DNA from: Parastagonospora avenae f. sp. tritici 18332-5
Taxonomy: Eukaryota; Ascomycota; Dothideomycetes; Pleosporales; Phaeosphaeriaceae
Assembly (NCBI GenBank): GCA_022559985.1
Contig: JAFJTR010000027.1
Coordinates: forward strand, 62,001-126,000
DNA length: 64,000 nt
Direction of reading: 5' to 3'
Made by a program: the position numbers and the translations under genes. Position 1 is the first letter of the stretch; the number at the start of each line of letters is the position of its first letter. The notes under the pieces are model-generated. The model was not told the origin of the DNA. It saw only the letters and a program-made list of their open reading frames with translations, and did not search any database. Of this stretch, positions 21,299 through 32,561 are shown one piece after another.

Positions 21299-23075
21299 AT
21301 GGTCCAACTTGCCACGACTGACTCGCTCGCGCAAACGTGTCAAGGCTGGGCTGATTATCCTACACCTTCGTTCGCAGGTAACACAGCAGAGGTGGACGAT
21401 ATCGCTCAGCTCAAAGCTTTGCTAGGGGACAAGGCTGATGACGCATTTGTGTCGCAGCCATCTCAGATTCTTTTGGAATATGTGGAGCATACTTCCTATG
21501 GTTAGTTTTGAACGCACTCTGCCATACATCATGAACCGGAGCTTAGAATAAGTCAAGCACCGTTAAAAGTCTTCTTGAAATCGTTGACCGAGCTCTGGAG
21601 CATTGTTCAAGTTAGTATACGTGTACTAGGAGCTCTGATGATCTTACTAACTATGCAGAAACCGATCGCAGAAGGATGCGATAGGATCTTGTTCGTGAAC
21701 CCATCGAATGTTCCTTCACTTGAGTTAATCTTTGATTAGTATCGTCACGCAGAAAGGAACATGGAGTCGCCTGAAGCTCTCCTGCGACATGTTCAAACTC
21801 ATGTGCCACTCGCTGCAAGTCCGACCGTCATTTCTCGAGATTGTGCTCTCTTTTGGTTTCAAGATCGAGGAGCAGGATGAGTATTTCACGCCGTCCTTTT
21901 CTAGTTTTTCTTGCGGGCAGAGTTTGACTTATGGTATGCGCTGTATGAAGTAAAGGTGATGGCAAGCTGACAGTCGACGTAGAGATGCACTACAGTGTCC
22001 AGTACGTTGAACGTCATGGTCGTAGTGGGACTGCAGATCCGTGGTCCGTGAGGAAGTACGCAGTCAATCAACAATACGACAGTATTTTAGATACCTCAAC
22101 TTGGATCCTCATACAGCCTCGGCAAGCATTCAAGGGATGGATTCATGACGTCGAACACTGGCATACAATGCGGGGTGCTCTAGAGCCATTGGTACAACAT
22201 ATTCGGTTCCTTAAATCCGCCTCGTACGCATGGCGGTGGTATCTGAACTACCTCAGCGATGAACTACAACTCATTGTAAGGGCATTGCTACTTTGTTATA
22301 TGGTGCTGACAGTATATGTAGCGCATTAGGGTTGTTTGCCAACCCGATCCCAAAGAGTCTGCAGGCTTTGACGAAGTTGGATTAGCCCAGTCGCAAGCGC
22401 TTGAGATCATCCAGGCGAAGGCGCGACGAGCGAGTTCAGCAATCGAGTCCTCAGTGTCTTTGGTCCAAAATATGCAGCATACTCTTGATCAGATACATAA
22501 GAGACAAGCAAGGCTTCACTTAGCTTCTGGGGGGAACGATACGAGCCAAGTTCGCGCCAGACTCATGCAGCTTCGACAAAACTTTGCTAGCCATATTAGA
22601 AAAGCTCAGGATGTGATTGAGAATGTCGATAGTGTTAACGCGCTGGTCTGTTATCCTGATATAACTATTGCCGAGTGACAGTATATGTACTGATATCCGA
22701 CAGATTCAACGATTACTTGACCTGCGCAATTATACCACGCTTCATACGAACAACGCCGAGCTACGACAACTCTCAATATCGCAAGCTTCCGAAACTAATA
22801 CAATGCTTCAGCTCGCTGCTGCACAGCAAGAAGACGCCAGAGTAATGAAAGTTGCAAGTATCATCGCCCTAATCTACCTTCCTGCTAGTCTTGTGGCATC
22901 GCTATTTAGCACAGAACTGTTCTCCTTGAGTCCAGTCGTACTTGATATGCGTAGAGGAGTGAGTATATTCTTCACTTTGCTTCTGATTCTTACCGCAAGC
23001 ACTATTGCTGGAGCATTCCTTTGGTTACGGAAAGACAGAATTGCTTTCAAACAGAGGAGCTCGAATCAGCCATAG
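21299..23075 (+). CDS. CorA-like two-TM protein (fungal Mg2+ transporter-like), frameshifted
   Basis: Six exons fit: 21299-21500, 21558-21610, 21659-21933, 21983-22275, 22322-22645 and 22704-23075, all with GT-AG introns of 46-58 nt. Protein is about 440 aa. Exon 3 is one base too long: the frame reading NVPSLELIF must shift to read ISIVTQKGTWSRL, and a single extra T in TTT at about 21731-21733 explains it. The C-terminus has two hydrophobic helices, ASIIALIYLPASLVASLF and a second segment around FFTLLLILTASTIAGAF, the CorA-like layout, but the GMN pore motif is absent, as in many fungal family members. Real ion transport is therefore doubtful. Either a recent pseudogene or a sequence error. 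Confidence 0.65.
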
Positions 23076-23371
23076 ATACAGACAATGGATGCGGGACAGA
23101 CGCAGGAGTTTCTGGTGGGGCTGGGGCTGGTGTAAGTAACGGAAAGTGTGAGAAGTGTAGCTCGGCGTATTAGATGGAAATGGGACGTTCAAATCTACCT
23201 CGGAGCTTTTATAAGTGAGCATTTGAGTCTCATGGCTCATCCTGCACAATGCGCAATACTTAAAGGCATTCTACGAGACTCTCTCCTACAAACGACGGTA
23301 CAACGTCAAAACCAAAGTTTTTCTGCCTCGCTTGCCGTTGCTTGTCACACGTTTCCGGCTTAATTTCGCGA

Positions 23372-23395
23372 CATGATACTGTTTACAGTATCATG
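23372..23395. repeat. Perfect 10-bp inverted repeat (hairpin)
   Basis: CATGATACTG, a four-base TTTA spacer, then CAGTATCATG. The arms are perfectly complementary. It is not next to a poly-T run or a gene end of the kind that would mark a terminator, so its role is unknown; it could be a palindromic protein-binding site or a relic of a small element. Confidence 0.7.
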
Positions 23396-23940
23396 GTACT
23401 AATCCTGACTTCGTCTCCGCTAGACTAAGTGTAGTCGTGTTCCCCTTTGACATTCCATTTGCAGTAATTAGCCGAGGACTCCTGCAGATGTACGATATCA
23501 GCTTCCCTCATACGAGATAACGCGCCTCCCTGCCTACGGTCTTGGGACATCCCACTATCTCTTCACATGCTCATACTCCGCTCAAGGAGAGGTCGGAAAT
23601 GGCAGGTGAGACCGCTAATGTAATGCTAATATGATACCAGGAGTGGCTGTACTTTTGTTCTAGACCTTAGCTACCCATCCATAGTTGCCACAGGTGAGTG
23701 TCGAATTGTTCAAATCAAAAGAGAACAAAGTAGTACTGCTCCCTGATTGACCCGGTGCCTTTCTTAGGGTGCCTAATACCCACGTGAAGGAATTGATAAC
23801 ATTGCGAGACCTTTACGTATCTGCAGGATGCGGATCCATGCCAGTGGGTGGCTCGCTAGCAGCAGTGTTCTATATATAACCACAGGCCTTCCTTTTACGA
23901 TTGCCCTACAGAGCTATGCGCATAGTGTCAAATTGCGGGG

Positions 23941-23949
23941 TATATATAT
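23941..23949 (+). promoter_or_regulatory. TATA-like run ahead of the small secreted protein gene
   Basis: TATATATAT lies 187 bp before the ATG at 24136, with a second TATATATAA at 23871-23879. TATA-rich promoters suit inducible secreted-protein genes, but the spacing to the transcription start is not known. Confidence 0.35.
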
Positions 23950-24135
23950 GGGGTTCGATCATTTATCCGCTGATCTCGTCCCAAGACGCACGGAAAAGGC
24001 GGGCTACGATAGCTGCCTTGATAATACACATCGAGAAAGGTTCGTCCTGTGCGTGATGCATAAATCCCCATCTTTCTTATCTCATTGCTAAATTGTACTA
24101 GAGCAAAACTACACCGATCCCGCATCACCAACACA

Positions 24136-24411
24136 ATGCGATTCGCGCTATCCCTCCTTATTACCTTACTCAGCGCAATAGCCGCGCTTGCCGAATCCTG
24201 CTATTGCGGCGACCCTTCAACAGGAGGAGAGAAATTTAGGAACGGAAGGACATGGGCCCAGATCTGCTGCGACGAGAACGGTGGCGTCTATAGTGTGAAC
24301 TACATTCCTGCCATGGTCTTTGAGCGCAATTCTTGCAGAAATACTGAGAACAAAGGCGGGTTTAATGCTTGCTGTGGCCGCTTGGGTGGTGGAAACGCGA
24401 TTTGCGGGTGA
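24136..24411 (+). CDS. Small secreted cysteine-rich protein (effector candidate)
   Basis: 91 aa. The start is taken at 24136 (context ACACAATG) because the signal peptide begins there: residues 1-20, MRFALSLLITLLSAIAALAE. The mature about 71 residues carry eight cysteines arranged CxC, CC, C, CC, C, consistent with four disulfides. Size, signal peptide and cysteine content fit fungal effector or antimicrobial-type secreted proteins; no specific family is recognised. The stop TGA is embedded in a good splice donor (GGGTGAGA), so an extra 3' exon cannot be excluded. TATA-like runs lie upstream. Confidence 0.75.
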   Translation: MRFALSLLITLLSAIAALAESCYCGDPSTGGEKFRNGRTWAQICCDENGGVYSVNYIPAMVFERNSCRNTENKGGFNACCGRLGGGNAICG

Positions 24412-24823
24412 GAAGGAGGTGTGATGTACATTGAAGTGATGGGGAGGAAGAAACGTCGATCTTCGAGAGACTTGACAAAAGAGGGGAGGTTGTCTCCGAG
24501 AAATTTGAAAGCGTAGTATGTTCATGTTCTGCTTACTGTTTGGCAGTCGAATGTTCTTCACTTCTTTTCGACCAGATTGGCCGACGTTTCAGTGCGTCCT
24601 TCTCCATTCTCATAGATGACTGCTAGGCAGTCCATCATTCTTTACTTCTTCACCACCTCTTAAACTTCCACGACTCACGTAGCCCCACACTCCTTTGACA
24701 AGACATCACTCTATGACTTCATGCACCAACCAGGTTGAGACAAACCACGAAGATGATGACACATCATAACTAAGTAGCGTAAACGACCAATCTTTTATTA
24801 CAAACAAACCCAATACCACTCAT
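24412..24823. other. Convergent intergenic region
   Basis: It lies between the effector-like gene and the short-chain dehydrogenase, which converge. Presumed 3' UTRs; no gene is seen. Confidence 0.4.
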
Positions 24824-25684
24824 TTACCATTCCCGCATCTTTCCCCACCCCCTGTCAGTCACCCCATCATTTCCAAAATACTTCCCACTCACATCCTCCG
24901 TTCCTTTTCCCAACCCGCCGTCTCCATCTCCTTTTCCGCTCAATTCCCCAATCGCTAACCTTACAGGAATCCTCGCGCCTTCTTCCAGCGTCTTCGGCGG
25001 CCTACCGACCTGATGCCCCATATCCGTATCCACCCAGCCAGGACAGCAGCAATTAACCAACACACCCAGATTCTGCGACGCGAGCACAATAGTCAGCGCA
25101 TTGACCAGTGATTTGGACACTTGGTAGGATCTCGGCCCCGAGCCCCAGCCCGCAGAGGATTGGTTGGAGGGGAGGGACGCGAGGTATGAATCCGCCAATG
25201 CATCGACGTCGGAGAGAGACTTCACGCTGCGGAATTGTGTCTGGATCGCGGGCGACCAGTTACTTAGTTGGCATGCTGTGCTGGATACGTTGACGATTCG
25301 CGAGCCCTTGGTACGCGCCATGCCGCCCTGCTCGAGGAAGGTCTCACACATGGATTTCGTGCCGCGGTAGTTAACATCGATGGTCTGAGCAGCGAGGTCG
25401 GGCGTTTCTGAATTGTTGTTGTTTATGCCTGCGTTATTGATGAGGATGTCGATGGGTTGGCCGGTCGAGGCGAGGAAGGATTTGATGGAGGCCTTGTCGC
25501 TGACGTCCAGCTTGCTGTAGCGTACTTGGTTACTGTGAGAAGCTTTGATGCAGAGATCGGCTCCAGAGCGGGATGTTGCGTAGATTGTTAGGGGAGGGTC
25601 GTGCTGGGTTTTGGCGAGGAGGTGGATTATGCCTTGGCCGATGCCTCGGTTTGAGCCGGTGACGACGACGAGCTTTGAAGACAT
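24824..25684 (-). CDS. Short-chain dehydrogenase/reductase (carbonyl reductase-like)
   Basis: A single exon of 286 aa. The classical SDR motifs are all present: TGSNRGIG (residues 10-17) for the cofactor, NNAG (about 84-87), the catalytic serine in NVSSTA, and YxxxK as YQVSK (about 187-191). CCPGWVDTDM follows the active site, as in carbonyl reductases that use NADPH. The N-terminal motif and overall pattern resemble carbonyl reductase 1-type enzymes, but the substrate is unknown. A Gly/Asp-rich segment near the C-terminus (about 250-265) is an insertion of low complexity. Cytosolic location is expected, since no targeting signal is seen. Confidence 0.88.
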   Translation of the reverse strand: MSSKLVVVTGSNRGIGQGIIHLLAKTQHDPPLTIYATSRSGADLCIKASHSNQVRYSKLDVSDKASIKSFLASTGQPIDILINNAGINNNNSETPDLAAQTIDVNYRGTKSMCETFLEQGGMARTKGSRIVNVSSTACQLSNWSPAIQTQFRSVKSLSDVDALADSYLASLPSNQSSAGWGSGPRSYQVSKSLVNALTIVLASQNLGVLVNCCCPGWVDTDMGHQVGRPPKTLEEGARIPVRLAIGELSGKGDGDGGLGKGTEDVSGKYFGNDGVTDRGWGKMREW

Positions 25685-26068
25685 GGTGCGTCAATGCTGT
25701 GTGATAAGTATGTCTGTTGTTGTGGTACGCTTTGTTTGTCAGTCTGAGGCAAGGGATGATTTTATATGGTAAACTTCAGTCGTGATGTCATGAACCATGG
25801 TGTATCGATCTACGCTATTAACGAACTTCAAATCCTCAAATTGTGACCTTTGGTCTGTAGACACTGCGCATCTTCTTCATCATCTCCCTTCGCTTTTCAG
25901 ACTTGTAGTGACCGCGATGGAGCATGCCGAAGCGCTCAGGCTAGCCGGTTGGTTGGTTCATGTATTCATTACTCTAATTTTGTACAAATTCGCAGAAATC
26001 TGTTTTCCCCGTGTAACTCCAGCATGGAAGGAAAGAGTCGTGGAATAGACAGAAAATCCTCGGATTCC
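25685..26068. other. Intergenic region between two same-strand SDR genes
   Basis: Promoter of the carbonyl reductase-like gene and 3' UTR of the next. No gene is seen. Confidence 0.4.
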
Positions 26069-27410
26069 TTAAGTGCAAGTGTAGGCACCGTCAACGCGCA
26101 GGTCGGCACCCTGAACTAGTCAGTAATTGTGTGATAGGAGGCGGAGGATGAACGCACCGTAACATATGAGGATGCATCACTTGATAGGAAGGTGACGGCG
26201 CCCATCAGGTCCTCCGGTCGTCCCATCTTACCGACAGGAATGAGGGAGGTCCACTGCTTCTGAAGGTCTGGGTTGTCATCAAGAATCTTCTTGGTCCTGC
26301 AAAGGATTAGCATCAGCAAGAATTAACCGCATCTTGCACTACTTACAGTGCCGTAAGCATGTAACCGGGCGAAATGCAGTTCACGCGGATGCCTGCACCA
26401 GCCCACTCAACCGCCAAGCTCGATGCCAGATGACGGACAGCAGCCTTGGCGGCATTGTAAGGTGCCTGTGGCTGGGGAACGTTGACGATGGCGCCAGACA
26501 TGCTGCCAATCATGACGATGCTTCCAGGCACCTTCCTCTCCATGAGGTGCTTGGCCACGGCCACAGCGTATAAGTATGTACCGTCAACGTTGACGCCCCA
26601 CAACTTCTGCATACGGTCGTGAGGGTAGGAGATAGCGTCGTAGTTCTCGGTAAAACCAGCAGATGTGACCAGGTTGTCAACCTTTCCGTGAACTCTGAGG
26701 ATCTCGGCCAATGACTGGTTCACAGAGGTCGGGCTTGACACGTCGCAGAAGTGAGCCGTGACTTTGGGAATCCTAGCGATGTTAGTATGGCTGACTCAAT
26801 CGTACAAATTTCAACACCAACTTGTCTGAATCTGGGTTCTCCTGCTGGTAAATGTCGATCAGGCTCTGAGCCGACTTGAGACCCTCTTCCCTGTTCATGT
26901 CGACAATGGCAACATCGGCACCAGAAGTGACCAAGGCCTGGGCCATGACAAGACCGAGACCACGAGCGCCACCAGTGACAACGGCGACCTTGCCCTCCAT
27001 GGAGAAGGCTGCTAGAGTACGCAGAGCGTGCACTCCTCCTCGGCCTACAACAGGCATGGATGGAGGAAGGTCCTTTTCTTCAGGGTACTAAGATTGATGT
27101 TAATGTCTGGACGTCGGATAGAGTGTAAGGTATCAACGATTGGGAAGATCTCGTCGTGACATACCTCGACGACAATGTCCTTGCTGGTACGAGCATACTG
27201 TCCCTCATGCTCACCACTCTCACCTGGCTCGCCAGAGGTAGTAGCAGAAGTGTACTCATCGTCAGATGACTTGTATGAGCGCGCCGGTGTGGTCGCAAAG
27301 AATCTCTGCGGATGTTTCTGGAATGGCACAATTGGCTGCGCAGGGCGGAATGAGGCTCGGGGCGCTCTTGCGGCACGAGCGGCCTGCTTGATGATCTGAG
27401 ACTTGAACAT
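26069..27410 (-). CDS. Short-chain dehydrogenase, polyol (arabinitol/mannitol) dehydrogenase-like
   Basis: Five exons: 27410-27165, 27087-26822, 26772-26347, 26296-26158 and 26110-26069. All have GT-AG introns of 47-77 nt and phases that agree, giving 372 aa. The first about 80 residues are basic, with many Arg, Ala and Gln, and may be a mitochondrial presequence. The SDR core starts around FSMEGKVAVVTGGARGLG; SAGF replaces NNAG, a catalytic serine lies in IGSMSGA, and YNAAK is the YxxxK motif. The short last exon encodes the C-terminus after GADLRVDGAY, a typical SDR ending. The sequence resembles fungal D-arabinitol or NADP-mannitol dehydrogenases and L-xylulose reductase; the exact polyol is undecided. 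Confidence 0.88.
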
Positions 27411-28147
27411 TTTGTGATGTGATGGAGGACGCGTCTGAAAGTCGAAAAAGGTGAGCGGAGCGCCAAAAGAAGCTCTTATTTAAGCGAAAGTCTATGCACG
27501 TCCAGATATCGTGGGACTGAGCTCGCGTCGAGATCGTGGGGGCACTGCGGAGTAATAGCGGTGTGAGCTCGCGACCGTCGCCTCGAGGCCAGAAAAAAGC
27601 TTATAAGGGTCACGAGAAGCTGTAGGAGGTTTCAATTGAGGTACTGAAACGTTCAAAAAATGTTTTTTTGCCGTTCCCTCGAGCTCCCTCGCCCTTTCCC
27701 CATTATTCTTCGAGGGAGGGCGATGACGTACCACTATGCAGGGAAAGGCTTGGCGACATGTTTCGCGCCCCTCCTTTAAGAATGTTGAACCACTAAGCCC
27801 ACATTTCCATGCCACGCCGTCGCCCGCTCCACGATTAGGATAAGGGCGGGGAATCATTGCCATATTCCGGACCTCACCTCCACAAATTTCTTCACGATCC
27901 CCAGTCTTGGTAGCACCGAGAGACGCGTGCGGCCACCGACACTGCCCTCACCGAGCAGATCCAGTATGTTTGACGAAATCTGTTCCAATCCTTCAAAAAC
28001 CGATATTCTGGCACTTTGAATCATATGACGCGTCGACGCCGACTGTAGCAGTGTCGCGTCGCCTTGCTGTCTTCCTACACGCGGTTGTGCCAGTGAACAT
28101 TTGAACATTCCCCACTGACACACGCCGCCTCAGCACCCTGACTCAAC
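27411..28147. promoter_or_regulatory. Divergent promoter region (SDR / 5-phosphatase-like)
   Basis: 737 bp between two start codons of divergent genes. Weak ORFs on the minus strand are not supported. No specific site is identified. Confidence 0.4.
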
Positions 28148-29422
28148 ATGTTCGACCTATACCTCTTGACATCCAATTGCGCGCGCACGCTAGTTGACCC
28201 CCAGTCACTCTCACGATCTCTTTTTGACGCGCTTCCCAAAGGCGCGCCTGTGCCAGACCTTGTCGCTATATCATTACAGGAAATCTCGCCTATCGCCTAT
28301 TCCTTCTTAGGCGGCTCCTATCTCAAGCCCTACTTCGACCGCATCACCACCACGGTGCAACTGGCTGCTGATCTTCACAGTCATGGCAGCGAGGAGCTCG
28401 AGCATGTCGCAACACGAAGCCTGGGCATGACGGGCTTGATGATATTCGCAAAGCCCAAGTTTGCAGAGAAGATTCAATGGATACAGTCAGCGGGTGCCGG
28501 CGTTGGCTTCGCAAATATGGGAAATAAGGGTGCCATTGCCATGCGTCTGGGAATATCGCGTCCTGGGTCTGCAGACACGCTTAACCTGGCATTCGCGGCT
28601 GCACATCTCGCTCCCATGGAGAGCAACATCAGCGCGAGGAATAAAGACTGGGAAAATCTCGTGCGCAACCTCGTCTTCGTCAACGATGACGAATCCGCGT
28701 ATAGTGCCAGCGAGGTGACGCCCCTGCTTGCATCAGCGGCATCATCACCGCCAAGTGATCACGACGGACTATTTGCTGACGGCAACTATGTCTTCTTCTA
28801 CGGAGATCTGAACTATCGAACGCACGACGCACCACCTGGCCCAGACGATCACAAGACCTATCCTCAGCCTGCCGCATCTGAGACATCACCAAAGCACTAT
28901 TCGAAGTTCCTGAAGCAGGACCAATTGGCAAGAGAGATGGAGGCTAATCGTACACTGCATGGGTTACAGGAACTTCCAATCGACTTTCCGCCAACCTATA
29001 AGTATAGCACACCCAAAGATGGCGACCCATCAACTACCGACGATGTCTGGAACTGGTCTAAGCATCGTTACCCGTCATGGTGCGATCGCATTCTCTTCTC
29101 TTCGCCTAGACCCAATTCTGAGCTCGAGCCTATCAAGTACACAGCCTTGCCTGTCCAAGCCACGTCAGATCACCGACCCGTGGCTCTTTCTCTGCGCGTG
29201 AACGATAGACCTGTTTCTGGTGAAGATGACCATGCTATGTCTCAGCCTCCATTTCCCATCAATGCTCAGTGGAAATCTCGGAGGGACGCGGCGCGAAGAT
29301 CAGAAGTCATCGTTGGTGTACTTTCATACCTGGCATTGACCAGCACAGGTAGAGCCATATTGGTCGCGTTTATCGGAGCAGTCCTCGGAGGACTATGGCT
29401 TACTTCTCGTCTCCGGACTTGA
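28148..29422 (+). CDS. Inositol-polyphosphate 5-phosphatase-like protein with C-terminal membrane anchor
   Basis: A single exon of 424 aa. It shows the exonuclease-endonuclease-phosphatase fold of type II 5-phosphatases: LQEI near residue 45, MGNKGA (about 125-130), FYGDLNYR (about 218-225), PPTYKY (about 281-286), RYPSWCDRIL (about 308-317) and SDHRPV (about 341-346). These carry the metal-binding and catalytic residues. The last about 35 residues contain a single hydrophobic helix (VLSYLALTSTGRAILVAFIG region) before a basic end, a likely tail anchor in an internal membrane. It removes the 5-phosphate of phosphoinositides or soluble inositol phosphates; the natural substrate is unknown. Its stop lies 32 bp from that of the convergent transcription-factor gene. 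Confidence 0.9.
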   Translation: MFDLYLLTSNCARTLVDPQSLSRSLFDALPKGAPVPDLVAISLQEISPIAYSFLGGSYLKPYFDRITTTVQLAADLHSHGSEELEHVATRSLGMTGLMIFAKPKFAEKIQWIQSAGAGVGFANMGNKGAIAMRLGISRPGSADTLNLAFAAAHLAPMESNISARNKDWENLVRNLVFVNDDESAYSASEVTPLLASAASSPPSDHDGLFADGNYVFFYGDLNYRTHDAPPGPDDHKTYPQPAASETSPKHYSKFLKQDQLAREMEANRTLHGLQELPIDFPPTYKYSTPKDGDPSTTDDVWNWSKHRYPSWCDRILFSSPRPNSELEPIKYTALPVQATSDHRPVALSLRVNDRPVSGEDDHAMSQPPFPINAQWKSRRDAARRSEVIVGVLSYLALTSTGRAILVAFIGAVLGGLWLTSRLRT

Positions 29423-29454
29423 GAACTGTGACGAGCAGACTTGTGTTTCTTGGT

Positions 29455-31353
29455 CTACTGATAATTGTCATTGCTGTGCTCAGCACTATCTCGTATGGGC
29501 CAGCCCCATTCTTTTCTCAACCACTGCCTGGTCGCTTCTGTCGGCCAAAAAGACATCACCTCCACCTCCTCTAAGAAATCTATAACGTTTCTCTGATCTT
29601 GTGGGTCTTCCAGAACGACTGCAAATTTGTGCATTGCGTGTGCTGCAAGATACGGGGTTGTGCTGGCATGTGGATTGCATCGAGCAACAGCCATCATTTC
29701 TTTGAGCCACATTGTGACTTCTGGCTCTCTCGAGCCAATGACGAGGATGATACTGCTGAATTTGCTGGGATCAGTCATCGAAAGGGCAAGCCGGCAAATA
29801 CGCAAGTGCTGATGAGCATCCGCTATGAAGTCAGTCAGTGAGGATGCGTATACTGAGCACATGCCGACATACCATGGCAAATCCTGGGAAACCACAACTC
29901 CACGGGTCGTCCTTCCTCCATTGCACCGGATTCTCGGTAGAAGAACGCATCAAAGCTACTTGGCCGCTCCCGTTCCCAGTCGTCTACCATGTCGCTCAAC
30001 ATTCGCCATTCGTCCAGCTGACGTGAATCTACCTGAGACCATTGCAAGATGCGCGCGCAGATCCAGACGATCCGGTTACCCCAAGCAACATCATCTCTCG
30101 GCGAGGCTAATGCAGGCAAGATGAAGTTGCGGTAGTCAACCCGTAAGCTCTGCTTGTTTAGCAGACCTTGGTAAACCTCGAAATTCACATGGACCATAAA
30201 ACATGCTTGTACTACAGGGCTTGCCATGTCGAACAACCAGCCATCAGGGCCGTAGAAGAGTTCATATGTGGAAAGATGCGACTGACCACGGGTGCCAGCT
30301 ACACACGGTCAGCCAGATATAATGTAGAGCAGTAACCAAGCGAGACGCACCGAAGGATTCCTCAAACCCTCGCAACAGCATGGCTGCCACCAACGTTGGC
30401 TCGTCCCGTATTCGACCATGGTCAGCTAGGTATGGTATCAGGTCCTGCAGCACGTGCTCATGATATACGAATGGCTTAATCGGAAAGGAGGCGTCTGTAC
30501 GGCACACGATCTGCGACGCTGTCATGAAAACCGCATTAAGCAGCATAGAGTTAGTCAAAGCCATCTGTGGCACTACCTTCTCAAATACACTGTACGAGCT
30601 GGTAGTGTCCCACCGTGGAGCATGCGTATCCACAAAAACGCGGAAAAGATGAGCTTCGATGGGATCTGAAAGAGGCCATTTGGCCCGCGGGGTATTGACG
30701 GCTTCAAATGCCGATGAAGTGCACGTTTCGTGCTGCCAATCGATTGAAGAGCTACCATCTGGACTAGACATGGAACTAGTAGCTGGGCTGTTATGACGAC
30801 GATGCTGGAAGTTTGCATGCATAGGGCTATTAGAAGCTGTTGACGGTGCTTCAGAAGCGGATGATATGCTACTCGCAACGTGCGATGCAGGCCGAATGCG
30901 CATCTGCGTCGCCCGAGGTATAATGCGCGATGTAACATGAGGTACCTTCTCCGCTGTTTTTGTTCGTAACAGCCTCGTGGGTGCTCTTCGAATACTCTCG
31001 CTAGCTCGACTATGCTCGACCGCATCCAGATCGGCCGCAACCTGTGCAGACTCATCGATGAAGTCCACTGCGCCATGCGTCAGCCGCATAGGTGACACGC
31101 GATGAAGGTGAAACATACCGTCGCCAGGTGAACCAACCCAAGGCTGCTCACTTGAGAAGAAATAATCGTACTTCTTAATGTCGGCCCTAGTCGCTTCCCC
31201 CTCATGTTTAGGATATACACCATGTCTGAATCTAACGCGGTAGTTGGACGTTGGTCGCCTCGCCACCCTAGTCCTGGCATCATTCGATGTCAAATCCGAC
31301 CGGGAACTCATCCTGGCTTCGGATAGAATAAAAAGCTTAACAAAGGCTTGCAA
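29455..31353 (-). CDS. Fungal-specific transcription-factor-domain protein (Fungal_trans_2-like)
   Basis: Exons 31353-30351, 30298-29873 and 29822-29455 join in phase 1 twice to give up to 598 aa (584 aa from the ATG at 31311). The text RVRFRHGVYP...KYDYFFSSEQPWV resembles what follows the zinc cluster in Zn2Cys6 regulators. A Ser-rich linker and then the helical regulatory domain (from about PIEAHLFRVFVDTHAPRWD) follow. No Zn2Cys6 cluster is visible. A possible extra 5' exon exists: ATG near 31476 to a strong AG|GTGAGT donor at about 31397, joining to GCCAG|G before MSSRSD in frame, but it adds no complete zinc cluster. DNA binding is therefore uncertain. Confidence 0.72.
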
Positions 31354-32497
31354 GAGCTTGGCGATGAATTAGGCAAGCAAAGGAAAATGGACTCACCTCT
31401 TACGAGAGCATCGCCCCGGATAGTTGTACTCGTTCGGAAACAAACCAGATGCCTTTTCGGGCTTGATGATCAACATACTGATTACTGGCTGGAGGCACCC
31501 GTATGTATGTGTAAACAGGCAACGATTCGAAGTATTTCAAGCACACAGCTTATTCAGCGCAATGGCGGTATGGACCTGGGGGCGTGCAACTACATTCAAG
31601 TGCTTGCCATTGGTTGGATATATGTTGAAGCTGATGAGGTCGTTGCTAGTTGATGTAAGCGATGAGGTCGTTCCGCGTGGACACCAGGCTACGAAGTAGT
31701 GTGGCTACTTAGGTGCGTCTCGGGTAGGGCATGATACAGTATCGATTTCTTGCTTACAGCCGAGATGGTGCCAGCCAATGTGGAAGCTGGTATGCATGAC
31801 TGTTCTACACACGTTCCTGGAAGAGCGAAGCATTTGGCTACTAGCCATTATCTCGACAATCTACAGCCGCCTTACCAAGGCAGCTGAGCGGGTGGCTGGC
31901 TGTATGCGCCGAACATCTTGTTCTAAAGAACACCTATCGTGCGATTCGTATCCTCCCTTAAGGCTTGAGTGTGTCCTCCACGCCTCCCTGGAAGAGCACA
32001 GAACCGGATCAAAATCTCGATGTAACCGTACGCCCTCGCATTTCCAAATCACCGCTCTCCAACCACACACATTTCTTCACGTACAACTGACCTCTAACTC
32101 CGTCCCCACCTATCACAAACCTGTGCGACCAACTCCAATGCTCAGTCACCCTCCTCCCCACACAAATTCCGAAATACATGCGCAGCCACAGCCAGCCACC
32201 ACACACCCATGCAGATAGGGCTGACTTCTAGAAGGCCTTGTAAGCGTGATTGAGCTTACTTCTGAGTTGCGGCGGACGATCTGCCGACGGCATCGCCGTC
32301 TGGGCTTCGGCAGCTTTCATACGGGGTCGGGTATTGGCGGCGTGGTATGCGAGGGATAAATCAGCTACTTTGGAATTGTAATGCGATGGAGGGAATTACT
32401 GAGCACGGGAATTGGGAGATTTGGATGGGTTGGTTTTGCGGGAAAAGGCGTTGACGAGGCACTGAGTGCACGTGCGGTTGCATAATCATATCATGTA
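31354..32497. other. Intergenic region left of the transposon
   Basis: Upstream side of the transcription-factor gene, with the possible 5' exon noted there. The plus-strand 146-aa ORF (31778-32218) has no recognisable features. The transposon inserted at its right end. Confidence 0.35.
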
Positions 32498-32546
32498 ACG
32501 TAGGTGCATAGCGAGTGGCCGGCTTTTGCCAAGACCCTACCAAAAC
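32498..32546 (+). repeat. Left terminal inverted repeat of the pogo element
   Basis: 49 bp, beginning ACGTAGGTGCATAGCGAGTG. Identical to the reverse complement of 34261-34309 except for A versus G within the AAGACCC/AAGGCCC segment. Confidence 0.95.
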
Positions 32547-32561
32547 TCCATCTACCTCGCG

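Larger units (their letters stand above)
23076..24135. other. Intergenic region upstream of the effector-like gene
   Basis: 1.06 kb without a supported gene. It holds a perfect hairpin at 23372-23395 and two TATA-like runs (23871-23879 and 23941-23949) ahead of the small secreted protein. Confidence 0.45.
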
